Positions 8,748 through 15,860 of a stretch of DNA of 37,720 nt are shown here, one piece after another; the first letter of the stretch is position 1; each line of letters begins with the position of its first letter. Made by a program: the position numbers and the translations under genes. A model generated the notes under the pieces. It saw only the letters and a program-made list of their open reading frames with translations. It searched no databases and was not told the origin of the DNA. Source of the DNA: Actinomadura kijaniata NBRC 14229 (lineage in GTDB: Bacteria; Actinomycetota; Actinomycetes; Streptosporangiales; Streptosporangiaceae); NCBI RefSeq assembly GCF_001552175.1, contig NZ_BCQR01000122.1, positions 1 through 37,720 of the forward strand. The letters run 5' to 3'.

Positions 8748-9548
8748 CTACAGCTTCGACAGGACGGTGCCCAGCAGCGTGCCCATCCGGGACGCCGCGG
8801 CCTTGCCCGCCGCCAGGACCTCGGCGTGGTCGAGCAGCTCGCCGGTCAGCCCCGCCCCGATGTTGGTGACCAGGGAGATGCCCAGCACCTCCGCGCCGCC
8901 CTCGCGGGCCGCGACGGTCTCCAGCACCGTCGACATGCCGATCATGTCGGCGCCCATGGTGCGCAGCATGCGGATCTCGGCCGGGGTCTCGTACGTCGGG
9001 CCGCGGAACGCCGCGTACACGCCCTCGCCCAGCGTCGGGTCGGCCTCCTTGGCCAGCGCCCGCAGCCGCCCCGAGTACGCCTCGGTCAGGTCCAGGAAGT
9101 TCGCGCCGGTCAGCGGGTTCGCGCCGGTCAGGTTCAGGTGGTCGGAGATCAGCACCGGGTCGCCGACCTTCTGGTGCTCGGGGCGCAGCCCGCCGGCCGC
9201 GTTGGTCAGCACCACGGTGCCGACGCCCGCCGCCAGCGCGGTCCGCACGCCGTGCACCACCGGCTCCACGCCCCGGCCCTCGTACAGGTGGGTGCGGCCC
9301 AGGAACACCAGGGCGCGGCGGCCTCCGACCTCGACCACGCGGATCTTCCCGGCGTGCCCGGCGACCGCGGGCGGCGCGAAGCCCGGCAGGTCGGTCACCG
9401 TGATCTCGGTGACCGTCCCGCCCAGGGCGTCGGCGGCCGGGACCCAGCCTGAGCCCATCACCAGGGCGACGTCGAAGGAGTCGAAACCGGCCCGGGCGCG
9501 CAGCTCCTTGGCGGCGTCCTCGGCCAGTGCAAAAGCGTCGTTGCTCAC
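8748..9548 (-). CDS. Purine nucleoside phosphorylase (trimeric PNP family)
   Basis: A 266-residue protein that cleaves purine (deoxy)nucleosides with phosphate to free base and (deoxy)ribose-1-phosphate. Family motifs are present: MGSGW near the N-terminus (phosphate loop), GRTHLYEG, TNAAGGL, and AFRGPTYETPAEIRMLRTMG followed by DMIGMSTVLE (base and ribose site). Start is GTG at 9548. It follows the cyclotransferase-like gene by 22 bases and precedes the mutase by 9. With Add it converts adenosine to hypoxanthine plus ribose-1-phosphate. A TAGTGT hexamer 7 bases before the GTG could be the -10 of an internal leaderless promoter. Confidence 0.93.
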   Translation of the reverse strand: MSNDAFALAEDAAKELRARAGFDSFDVALVMGSGWVPAADALGGTVTEITVTDLPGFAPPAVAGHAGKIRVVEVGGRRALVFLGRTHLYEGRGVEPVVHGVRTALAAGVGTVVLTNAAGGLRPEHQKVGDPVLISDHLNLTGANPLTGANFLDLTEAYSGRLRALAKEADPTLGEGVYAAFRGPTYETPAEIRMLRTMGADMIGMSTVLETVAAREGGAEVLGISLVTNIGAGLTGELLDHAEVLAAGKAAASRMGTLLGTVLSKL

Positions 9549-9555
9549 GGCACCG

Positions 9556-9561
9556 ACACTA
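9556..9561 (-). promoter_or_regulatory. Possible -10 element before the PNP gene
   Basis: TAGTGT on the minus strand sits 7 bases before the GTG start, at leaderless spacing, and no clear Shine-Dalgarno sequence is seen. No convincing -35 element was found. Confidence 0.25.
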
Positions 9562-9570
9562 CCTGGGGGT

Positions 9571-10023
9571 TCAGCCGCCCAGAGACGCGCAGGGCCGGGT
9601 GCGGAGATCCTTGACGTAGTCGTCCGGCGCGCCCGCCGCCTCGGCCGCGTCGGCGAGGATCCCCAGGTAGCGGGCCGACGGCAGTCCGCCCTCGTAGTCG
9701 TCCAGGACGTACAGCCAGCAGAGCTGGTCCCCGTCCAGGGTCTGCACCCGCACCCGGATCTTGCGGTAGACGCCGAGGGCCGCGCCCTCCCAGGCGTCCA
9801 GCTCCTTCTCGTCCCAGGCCGGGACGTCGTAGAGCACCACGAAGACCTGCTCGTACCGGTCCTCGACGACGGTCGCGAGCGCGCCCTCCCAGTGCCGGTC
9901 CTGGCCGCCGAACGTCAGCCGCCAGCCGGCCAGCCAGCCGGTTCCGCGCATGGGGGAGTGCGGAGCCCGCAGCGCCATCTGTTCGGGGTCCATGTTGGAG
10001 GCGTACGCCGCGTACAGTGCCAC
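9571..10023 (-). CDS. Gamma-glutamylcyclotransferase-like (AIG2 fold) protein
   Basis: A protein of about 150 residues. From GTG 10023 it begins VALYAAYASNMDPEQM, matching the usual start of this family (xLYAAYGSNxxPxxM, the substrate-phosphate-like loop). Other family features are GTGWLAGWRLTFGG, the acidic WEGALATVVED segment and a conserved tail (YEGGLPSARYLGILADAAE, DYVKDLRTRP). It closely resembles what I recall of mycobacterial Rv3304, which is also divergent from lpdA. An upstream ATG at 10089 would add residues unlike the family and overlap the divergent gene, so GTG 10023 is preferred. The fold is that of gamma-glutamyl cyclotransferases; the substrate is unknown. It is first in an apparent operon with the PNP and mutase genes. 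Confidence 0.85.
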   Translation of the reverse strand: MALYAAYASNMDPEQMALRAPHSPMRGTGWLAGWRLTFGGQDRHWEGALATVVEDRYEQVFVVLYDVPAWDEKELDAWEGAALGVYRKIRVRVQTLDGDQLCWLYVLDDYEGGLPSARYLGILADAAEAAGAPDDYVKDLRTRPCASLGG

Positions 10024-10031
10024 GCCGCCCA

Positions 10032-10037
10032 AGAGTA
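10032..10037 (-). promoter_or_regulatory. Possible -10 element, cyclotransferase/PNP/mutase operon
   Basis: TACTCT on the minus strand ends 8 bases before GTG 10023, so +1 would fall on or near the start codon. No SD is visible, consistent with leaderless translation. The -35 is not convincing. Confidence 0.3.
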
Positions 10038-10105
10038 CGGCACCCGGCGGGTCCCGACGGGACACCGCGTCCAGGTCACTCCCGTCCATGAGAAACAATG
10101 GACAC

Positions 10106-11491
10106 GTGACGCGCATTGTGATCATCGGAGGAGGCCCCGGCGGCTACGAGGCCGCCCTCGTGGCGGCGCAGCTCGGCGCCGACGTGACCGTGGTGGAACG
10201 CGACGGTCCCGGTGGCGCGTGCGTGCTCACCGACTGCGTGCCCTCCAAGACCCTCATCGCGACCTCCACCCGCATGGCCGTCATGAGCGAGTCGGCGGCG
10301 CTGGGCCTGCGGTTCAGCGGCGGCCCCGACGGCATCGTCGGCGGCCTGGAGGCGGACCTGGCCACCGTCAACAAGCGGGTGCGGGAGCTGGCCCGCGCCC
10401 AGTCGTTCGACGTGGCCGAACGCCTCGCCTACGAGGAAGTCAAGATCGTCCGGGGTGAGGCGCGGTTGGTGGAGCCGCACGTCGTCGCGGTCGGCGACCG
10501 GCACATCCGCGCCGACATCATCCTGCTGGCGACCGGCGCGACGCCCCGCGTCCTGCGCGGCGCCGAGCCCGACGGCGAGCGCATCCTCGACTGGCGCCAG
10601 CTGTACGACCTGACCGAGCTGCCCGAGGAGCTGGTCGTCGTCGGGTCCGGTGTGACCGGCGCCGAGCTGGCCGGGGCGTACCTGTCGCTCGGCTCGAAGG
10701 TGACGCTGGTCTCCTCGCGCGACCGGATCCTGCCCACCGAGGACGCCGACGCCGCCGCCGTGCTCCAGGAGGTGTTCATGCGGCGCGGCATGAAGGTCAT
10801 GTCCCGCTCCCGCGCCTCCGCCGTGGAGAACACCGGCGACGGCGTGGTGGTGTCGCTGGAGGACGGCCGCAAGGTCGAGGGCTCGCACTGCCTGATGACC
10901 GTCGGCATGGTGCCCAACACCCGCGGCATCGGCCTGGAGAAGGCCGGGGTCAAGCTGTCGTCGTGGGGCACGGTCGTCGTCGACAAGGTGTCGCGCACCT
11001 CGGTCCCGCACATCTACGCCGCGGGCGACTGCACCGGCGTGCTGAACCTGGCGTCGGTCGCCGCCATGCAGGGCCGCATCGCCATGTGGCACGCGCTCGG
11101 CGAGGCCGTCCAGCCGCTCAAGCTCGGCTGGGTGTCCTCCAACATCTTCACCGACCCCGAGGTCGCCTCGGTCGGCGTCAGCCAGAAGATGATCGACTCC
11201 GGCGAGGTCAACGCCCGCACGGTCATGCTGCCGCTGTTCACGAACCCGCGCGCCAAGATGCAGGGCTTCGAGGACGGCTTCGTGAAGCTGTTCTGCCGCC
11301 CCTCCACCGGCATCGTGCTGGGCGGCGTGATCGTCGCGCCGCGCGCCAGCGAGCTGATCCTGGGCGTGTCGATGGCGGTCCAGCAGCACCTGACGGTGGA
11401 CCAGGTGGCCCACACGTTCGCGGTGTACCCGTCGATGACCGGCTCGATCACCGAGGCGGCCCGCCGCCTGATGACCGAGCACGCCTACTGA
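10106..11491 (+). CDS. lpdA: NAD(P)H-dependent flavoprotein disulfide reductase family, LpdA-like (quinone reductase)
   Basis: About 461 residues from GTG 10106 (in-frame ATG at 10088 also possible). An FAD-binding GGGPGGYEAAL lies at the N-terminus, a second dinucleotide fold begins VVGSGVTGAELAGAYLSLG, an FAD-contacting YAAGDCTG follows, and the C-terminal dimerisation domain ends GSITEAARRLM. Overall sequence and gene context match mycobacterial LpdA (Rv3303c), described as an NAD(P)H quinone reductase rather than lipoamide dehydrogenase. Two cysteines in CVLTDC occupy the positions of the redox disulfide, but the C-terminal His of true lipoamide dehydrogenases is replaced (YPSMTGS). It is divergent from the cyclotransferase gene and followed by a strong terminator. 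Confidence 0.88.
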   Translation: MTRIVIIGGGPGGYEAALVAAQLGADVTVVERDGPGGACVLTDCVPSKTLIATSTRMAVMSESAALGLRFSGGPDGIVGGLEADLATVNKRVRELARAQSFDVAERLAYEEVKIVRGEARLVEPHVVAVGDRHIRADIILLATGATPRVLRGAEPDGERILDWRQLYDLTELPEELVVVGSGVTGAELAGAYLSLGSKVTLVSSRDRILPTEDADAAAVLQEVFMRRGMKVMSRSRASAVENTGDGVVVSLEDGRKVEGSHCLMTVGMVPNTRGIGLEKAGVKLSSWGTVVVDKVSRTSVPHIYAAGDCTGVLNLASVAAMQGRIAMWHALGEAVQPLKLGWVSSNIFTDPEVASVGVSQKMIDSGEVNARTVMLPLFTNPRAKMQGFEDGFVKLFCRPSTGIVLGGVIVAPRASELILGVSMAVQQHLTVDQVAHTFAVYPSMTGSITEAARRLMTEHAY

Positions 11492-11495
11492 CGGA

Positions 11496-11537
11496 AGAGG
11501 GTGAAGTCCTTCTGCCGGCAGAAGGACTTCACCCTCT
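11496..11537. terminator. Perfect 42-nt palindrome, bidirectional terminator
   Basis: The 21-base arm 11496-11516 is exactly reverse-complementary to 11517-11537, with no loop base between them (centre GCCGGC). It begins 5 bases after the lpdA stop and ends 16 bases before the stop of the convergent gene. A U-tract is absent. Position and stability point to a shared terminator. Confidence 0.8.
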
Positions 11538-11553
11538 CGTGTTCCCGTGCGGG

Positions 11554-12852
11554 TCAGAACCCGCCGAAGTCGCCGCCGCCGCCGAAGTCGGAGCCGCCGA
11601 AGTCCCAGCCGCCGCCGACGTCGCCGCCACCGCCGTAGTCCCCGCCGAAGCCGCCGCCGTAGTGCATGGGCGTCATCATCGAGCCGATCATGGTGCCGAT
11701 CATCAGGCCGCTGAGCAGGTCCATCCCGCCGTAGGAGGCGTAGTAGCCGCCCGCGTAGGGCGCGTAGGCGGGCCCGGCGTCCCAGTAGGGGCGCCGCCCG
11801 TCGCCGTAGGGGACCATCCGCACGTCGGGGCTCAGCCCGCTCATGACCCGCTCCGCGTCGGCCTCGCAGGCCGGGACCGACCGCGCCACGCCGCCCGGCG
11901 GGGCCCACACCACGTCCTTCACCGAGGGGCCGTGCTGCGGGTTGAAGAAGCAGGGGGCGCGGCGCTCGGGCACCGGCTCCCCGGCCAGCCGCGCCCGCGT
12001 CGCGGCCATGTGGTAGCGGCCGTCCTCCAGCGCCTCGGTGACGGCCCGCATGTCCTCGGGCCGGGCGGCCCGGTCGGTCGCCCGCTTGGCGGCGTCGTAG
12101 GAGTTCATGGCCTTCTCGTAGGTGTCGCGGACCTCGGGGGCCAGCCCCTTGTCCAGGACGTTGAGGTCCAGGCGCGCGATGTCCTCGCCGAGCAGCGTGA
12201 CGTCCTCCTCGACGCCCTTCTTGAGCTCGGCCATCTCGCGGGCCTCGCGCTCCCGGGTGCGCCGCCGGACCACCAGGTACACGCCGAGCGTCCCGGCGAC
12301 GATCAGGATCAGCACGGCGAGCGTCACGAACATCCCGACCATGCCGCCGCGCGACCGGTCGTCGGCCTGCCTCTCGGCCCGGTCGACGAACCCGACGAGC
12401 TGGTCGGCAGCCGACGCCCCGGCCGTGCCCTGGCCGGTGAGCCGGCTGATCTCCGAGGCGTTCAGCGTCCGGGACACCGCGGAGATCCGCTGCCCGTCGG
12501 CCGAGACGGCCACGTAGGTGTCGGCGTTGCGGGTGCGCTTGGCGACGTCGGCGAGCATCGCCCGGGTGCGGCTCTCCCCGATGCCGTTGTTGATCACGAC
12601 GGCGCGGATGTCGGCGTCCCGCGCCGAGGCGAGGGCCTGCCGCATCCGGGTCTGGTCGGCCGCGGAGACCGACGAGCGCACGTCGGCCGTGACGTACAGC
12701 CGGGACTGGCGCAGCGCGTTGGCGATGGTGGTGGAGTTGTCGTCCGCCCCGGCGGGGGCGGCCAGCCCGAGCGACAGCACGGCGACGACGGCCAGCAGCA
12801 CCGCCACCACCGCGGCGCGGACCGTCCGTGAGAAGCGGAGTTGGGTGGTCAT
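11554..12852 (-). CDS. Membrane protein with extracytoplasmic N-terminal domain and Gly-rich C-terminus
   Basis: 432 residues from ATG 12852, which has a GAGGAGG sequence 11 bases upstream. Residues 1-37 form a signal peptide or anchor ending APAGADD. Residues about 38-150 resemble the TPM/Rv1476-type (DUF6676-like) extracytoplasmic domain (NALRQSRLYVTADV, DIRAVVINNGIGESRTRA). A second membrane helix (about 170-195, MFVTLAVLILIVAGTLGVYLVV) is followed by Arg-rich and coiled-coil-like cytoplasmic sequence (REREAREMAELKKGVEEDV). The last 90 residues are Tyr/Gly-rich and end in GGGDFGGF-type repeats, as in many TPM-domain proteins. Function is unknown; the family assignment is by resemblance only. 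Confidence 0.78.
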   Translation of the reverse strand: MTTQLRFSRTVRAAVVAVLLAVVAVLSLGLAAPAGADDNSTTIANALRQSRLYVTADVRSSVSAADQTRMRQALASARDADIRAVVINNGIGESRTRAMLADVAKRTRNADTYVAVSADGQRISAVSRTLNASEISRLTGQGTAGASAADQLVGFVDRAERQADDRSRGGMVGMFVTLAVLILIVAGTLGVYLVVRRRTREREAREMAELKKGVEEDVTLLGEDIARLDLNVLDKGLAPEVRDTYEKAMNSYDAAKRATDRAARPEDMRAVTEALEDGRYHMAATRARLAGEPVPERRAPCFFNPQHGPSVKDVVWAPPGGVARSVPACEADAERVMSGLSPDVRMVPYGDGRRPYWDAGPAYAPYAGGYYASYGGMDLLSGLMIGTMIGSMMTPMHYGGGFGGDYGGGGDVGGGWDFGGSDFGGGGDFGGF

Positions 12853-12945
12853 GGTGACATGCGCCTCCTCACCGGGTAAGACGATCGAGGGCTGGCGTCC
12901 GTTCCGTGCCGTGTCATCCGGAACCGGAATGATCATCCGGGCGTC

Positions 12946-13467
12946 GTGCCCCCCGTGACCGACATCCCCGTCTCTTCTGCTTCTACCCCTTCCGGCCCTT
13001 CTTCTCCCGAGAAGTGGCGCGCGCTGGTCGCGTCCTGGAGGGCCGCGGCCGAGGACCGGACGGCCGACCACGCCGGATACCTGCGGTCGGCCGCGCGCGC
13101 CGCCGACGGCTCGCTGCCCTGCCATCTGATCGCCAACTACGCGCTGGCCTGGTACGCCGCCTCCGAACGCGTCACCGACCCCACCGTCCACGACGAGATC
13201 ATCACCGCGTTCGAGGCCGCCGCCGACCGCCTCGGCGACCCGGGGCCCTGCGACCACGCCGCGCATCCCCGGCTGGGCCACTTCGAGGACTACCTCCCCA
13301 CCGCCGCCTGGCTGGGGACGCCGCTGGGCCGCCGCGCCTACCGGTGGCGGCGGCACGAGGAGGGAGGCGAGCCCCTGGACGCCTGGCTCTGCCCGTCCTT
13401 CCTCCGCGTGAGGGCCGACGAGGCCCTGGCCGCCCTCCGCCCCGCCCGCGCCGCCCTGCGCTCCTGA
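12946..13467 (+). CDS. Hypothetical protein (173 aa)
   Basis: GTG at 12946; a second GTG at 12955 is equally plausible. The first 20 residues are Ser/Pro-rich and look unstructured. The rest is helical and rich in Trp, Ala and His (CHLIANYALAWYAASERVTD; RLGHFEDYLPTAAWLGTPLG). No signal peptide or membrane segment is seen. Third-position GC and the clean terminator after its stop support a real gene. I do not recognise the family. It is divergent from the Gly-rich membrane protein gene, with 93 bases between their starts. Confidence 0.7.
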   Translation: MPPVTDIPVSSASTPSGPSSPEKWRALVASWRAAAEDRTADHAGYLRSAARAADGSLPCHLIANYALAWYAASERVTDPTVHDEIITAFEAAADRLGDPGPCDHAAHPRLGHFEDYLPTAAWLGTPLGRRAYRWRRHEEGGEPLDAWLCPSFLRVRADEALAALRPARAALRS

Positions 13468-13468
13468 A

Positions 13469-13511
13469 CGCCGGACGCCCCGGACCCGTGACGGGTCCGG
13501 GGCGTCCGGCG
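13469..13511. terminator. Perfect 21-bp stem, bidirectional terminator
   Basis: Arms 13469-13489 and 13491-13511 are exact reverse complements separated by one base. The repeat starts 2 bases after one stop codon and ends 6 bases before the stop of the convergent carboxylase gene, so it can serve both. Confidence 0.8.
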
Positions 13512-13517
13512 GAGGGC

Positions 13518-15290
13518 TCAGGCGTCCTTGATCTCGCAGATGGCCGCGCCGCTGGAGACGGTCTGGCCGACCTCGGCCGACAGGCCGGTGATCGTGCCCG
13601 CCTTGTGCGCGGTCAGCGGCTGCTCCATCTTCATGGCCTCCAGGACCACGACGGTGTCGCCCGCCGCGACCGTCGCGCCGTCCGCCGCCACGATCTTGAC
13701 GATGGTGCCCTGCATGGGGGAGACCAGCGAGTCGCCCGACGTCTGGGCGGCGCCGCCCTTCCTGCCGCCGCGCCGCCTGGCCGGGGCCTGCTTCCCTGCG
13801 GCCGCGGCGGCGCCCGCCGACGCGCCCAGCCCGGCCGGCAGGGTGACCTCGATGCGCTTGCCGCCGACCTCGACGGTCACGGCCTCGCGCTCGTCGGCCG
13901 GGGCCTCGTCCTCGACGGGGGCCTGGTAGGGCGGGATCCGGTTGTCGAACTCGGTCTCGATCCACCGGGTGTGCACGGTGAACGGCTCGTCGTCGTCCGC
14001 GGGCACGAACGCCGGGTCGTCCAGCACCACGCGGTGGAACGGCAGCACCGTCGGCATGCCCTCCACCACGAACTCGTCCAGCGCCCGCCGGGCCCGCTCG
14101 ACGGCCTGCCGCCGCGTCGCGCCGGTGACGATCAGCTTGGCGACCAGCGAGTCGAACGCCTGCGGAACGGTCTGCCCCTCCACGTACCCGGCGTCCAGCC
14201 GCACGCCCGGCCCGGACGGCGGCTGCCACCGGGTCAGCGTGCCGACGGCGGGGAGGAAGTTGCGGCCGGGGTCCTCGGCGTTGAAGCGGAACTCGATCGA
14301 GTGGCCGCGCAGCGCCGGGTCGTCGTAGCCCAGCTCCTCGCCGTCGGCGATCCGGAACATCTCCCGCACCAGGTCGACGCCCGCGACCTCCTCGGTGACC
14401 GGGTGCTCGACCTGGAGCCGGGTGTTGACCTCCAGGAACGAGATCGTGCCGTCCTGGCCGACCAGGAACTCGCAGGTGCCCGCGCCGACGTACCCGGCCT
14501 CCCGCAGGATGGCCTTGGAGGAGGAGTACAGCAGCCCGACCTGCTCGTCGGTCAGGTACGGGGCCGGGGCCTCCTCCACCAGCTTCTGGTGGCGGCGCTG
14601 CAACGAGCAGTCGCGCGTGGAGACCACCACGACGTTGCCGTGCTTGTCGGCCAGGCACTGGGTCTCCACGTGCCGGGGCTTGTCCAGGTACCGCTCGACG
14701 AAGCACTCCCCACGCCCGAACGCGCCGACGGCCTCGCGCACCGCCGACTCGTACAGCTCGGGCACCTCCTCCAGCGTGCGGGCCACCTTCAGGCCGCGCC
14801 CGCCGCCGCCGAACGCCGCCTTGATCGCGATCGGCAGGCCGTGCTCACGCGCGAACGCCACGACCTCCTCGGCGCCCGACACCGGGTCCTTGGTGCCCGC
14901 CACCAGGGGCGCGCCGACCTTCTGCGCGATGTGCCGGGCCTGCACCTTGTCGCCCAGCGCGATGATCGCGGCCGGGGGCGGGCCGATCCAGGTCAGCCCG
15001 GCGTTCTCCACGGCGGCGGCGAAGTCGGCGTTCTCGGCCAGGAACCCGTAGCCGGGGTGGACGGCGTCCGCGCCCGACTCGGTGGCGATCTTCAGGATCT
15101 TGTCGATGTCCAGGTAACTGTCGGCCGCCGTCGAACCGCCCAGCGCGTACGCCTCGTCGGCGACCCGCACGTGCAGGGCGTCCAGGTCCGGCTCGGCGTA
15201 CACCGCGACACTGGCCAACCCGGCGTCACGACAGGCGCGGGCAATGCGGACCGCGATCTCACCGCGGTTGGCGATCAGGACCTTGCGCAC
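13518..15290 (-). CDS. accA3: Acetyl-/propionyl-CoA carboxylase alpha subunit (biotin carboxylase + biotin carrier)
   Basis: 590 residues. The biotin carboxylase domain starts RKVLIANRGEIAVRIARAC, with PGYGFLAEN, the ATP-grasp Gly-loop AAFGGGGRGLKV, RDCSLQRRHQKL and EVNTRLQVEHPVTE. An Ala-rich linker (about residues 480-515) leads to a biotinyl domain with the biotin site EAMKMEQPL near residue 558. This is the actinobacterial AccA3-type subunit: it carboxylates its own biotin with ATP and bicarbonate, and partner AccD carboxyltransferases (not in the window) pass CO2 to acetyl- or propionyl-CoA for fatty acid, polyketide or mycolate-type synthesis. GTG 15290 is chosen because GGGAGGAG lies 6 bases upstream; a TTG at 15308 would put that site inside the gene. 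Confidence 0.95.
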   Translation of the reverse strand: MRKVLIANRGEIAVRIARACRDAGLASVAVYAEPDLDALHVRVADEAYALGGSTAADSYLDIDKILKIATESGADAVHPGYGFLAENADFAAAVENAGLTWIGPPPAAIIALGDKVQARHIAQKVGAPLVAGTKDPVSGAEEVVAFAREHGLPIAIKAAFGGGGRGLKVARTLEEVPELYESAVREAVGAFGRGECFVERYLDKPRHVETQCLADKHGNVVVVSTRDCSLQRRHQKLVEEAPAPYLTDEQVGLLYSSSKAILREAGYVGAGTCEFLVGQDGTISFLEVNTRLQVEHPVTEEVAGVDLVREMFRIADGEELGYDDPALRGHSIEFRFNAEDPGRNFLPAVGTLTRWQPPSGPGVRLDAGYVEGQTVPQAFDSLVAKLIVTGATRRQAVERARRALDEFVVEGMPTVLPFHRVVLDDPAFVPADDDEPFTVHTRWIETEFDNRIPPYQAPVEDEAPADEREAVTVEVGGKRIEVTLPAGLGASAGAAAAAGKQAPARRRGGRKGGAAQTSGDSLVSPMQGTIVKIVAADGATVAAGDTVVVLEAMKMEQPLTAHKAGTITGLSAEVGQTVSSGAAICEIKDA

Positions 15291-15296
15291 GTGGGT

Positions 15297-15304
15297 CTCC
15301 TCCC
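15297..15304 (-). promoter_or_regulatory. Ribosome binding site deciding the accA3 start
   Basis: GGGAGGAG on the minus strand, 6 bases before GTG 15290. It rules against the in-frame TTG at 15308. Confidence 0.7.
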
Positions 15305-15319
15305 TCAACCTCGGACCGC

Positions 15320-15325
15320 AGTCTA
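15320..15325 (-). promoter_or_regulatory. Possible -10 element of accA3
   Basis: TAGACT on the minus strand, about 30 bases before the GTG start in an AT-richer patch. It fits the TANNNT type of main sigma factor -10 used by actinobacteria. No clear -35 was found. Confidence 0.35.
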
Positions 15326-15405
15326 GATAACCGGAGGGGACCCGATACGTAAGCCCCTCCTTATAGAGGGGTACTCCGCACGTCAGGGGGTTGCGGGAAC
15401 GTCGA

Positions 15406-15435
15406 ACGCCCCGCGCGGGGGCTCGCGCGGGGCGT
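15406..15435 (-). terminator. Terminator of the L31 gene
   Basis: A perfect 12-bp GC stem (15406-15417 with 15424-15435) and 6-nt loop, 14 bases after the rpmE2 stop. The region 15326-15405 also holds a small CCCCTC/GAGGGG hairpin (15354-15371) whose role is unclear. Confidence 0.65.
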
Positions 15436-15449
15436 CGGCGCCACCGGTG

Positions 15450-15692
15450 TCAGCGGCCGTAGCGGCGGTTGAACTTCTCCACCGCCCCGGTCGTGTCCAT
15501 CACCCGCGAGCGGCCCGTGTAGAACGGGTGGCTGGCCGAGGAGACGTCCACGTCCACGACGGGGTAGGTGTTGCCGTCGCTCCACTCGATGGTCTTGTCG
15601 CTGGTGGCCGTCGAGCGGGTGAGGAACGCGAAGTCCGCGCCCGGGTCGCGGAACACGACGGGACGGTACTCGGGGTGGATGTTCTTCTTCAT
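15450..15692 (-). CDS. rpmE2: 50S ribosomal protein L31 type B (zinc-independent)
   Basis: 80 residues from ATG 15692: MKKNIHPEYRPVVFRD near the start, TRSTATSDKTIEW in the middle, and the type B block SSASHPFYTGRSRV near the C-terminus. There are no cysteines, so the zinc-binding CxxC of type A L31 is absent. Such C-minus paralogs replace the zinc-binding L31 when zinc is scarce, freeing zinc. GGGAGG sits 5 bases before the second ATG (15692) and only 2 before the first (15695), favouring the second. A Zur-type palindrome lies just downstream of the likely -10 element, which fits zinc-dependent repression. Confidence 0.93.
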   Translation of the reverse strand: MKKNIHPEYRPVVFRDPGADFAFLTRSTATSDKTIEWSDGNTYPVVDVDVSSASHPFYTGRSRVMDTTGAVEKFNRRYGR

Positions 15693-15754
15693 CATGACCT
15701 CCCGGTGTCCGTGTGACCACGGACGTCGTCGTTGCGGACACCCTCGTCAACCGG

Positions 15755-15771
15755 ATGAAAACAGTTTTCAT
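15755..15771. promoter_or_regulatory. Zur operator (zinc uptake regulator box)
   Basis: A 17-bp perfect palindrome, ATGAAAAC-A-GTTTTCAT, matches the actinobacterial Zur box pattern TGAAAAT-N-ATTTTCA apart from the bases flanking the centre. It is among the few AT-rich palindromes in the window. It begins 4 bases downstream of the TAGGAT -10 of rpmE2 and so covers the expected start of transcription. Confidence 0.8.
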
Positions 15772-15775
15772 TCCC

Positions 15776-15781
15776 ATCCTA
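15776..15781 (-). promoter_or_regulatory. -10 element of rpmE2
   Basis: TAGGAT on the minus strand. A partial -35 (GGAACA, three of six consensus bases) sits 18 bases upstream. The Zur box starts directly after it. Confidence 0.5.
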
Positions 15782-15860
15782 GGGTGTCCGCCGGGCGACT
15801 GTTCCGCGGTGAACGCCCGGTGTATGTTCGCCACTGATCAACGCGAGAGCGGGAGCATCA

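Noticed and set aside
9950..10105. Extended N-terminus for LpdA from 9950
   Set aside because: It would overlap the divergent gene and add residues unlike the family; GTG 10106 or ATG 10088 fit the family start.
15291..15308. TTG at 15308 as the accA3 start
   Set aside because: The strong SD lies between it and GTG 15290, and the family begins at the latter.
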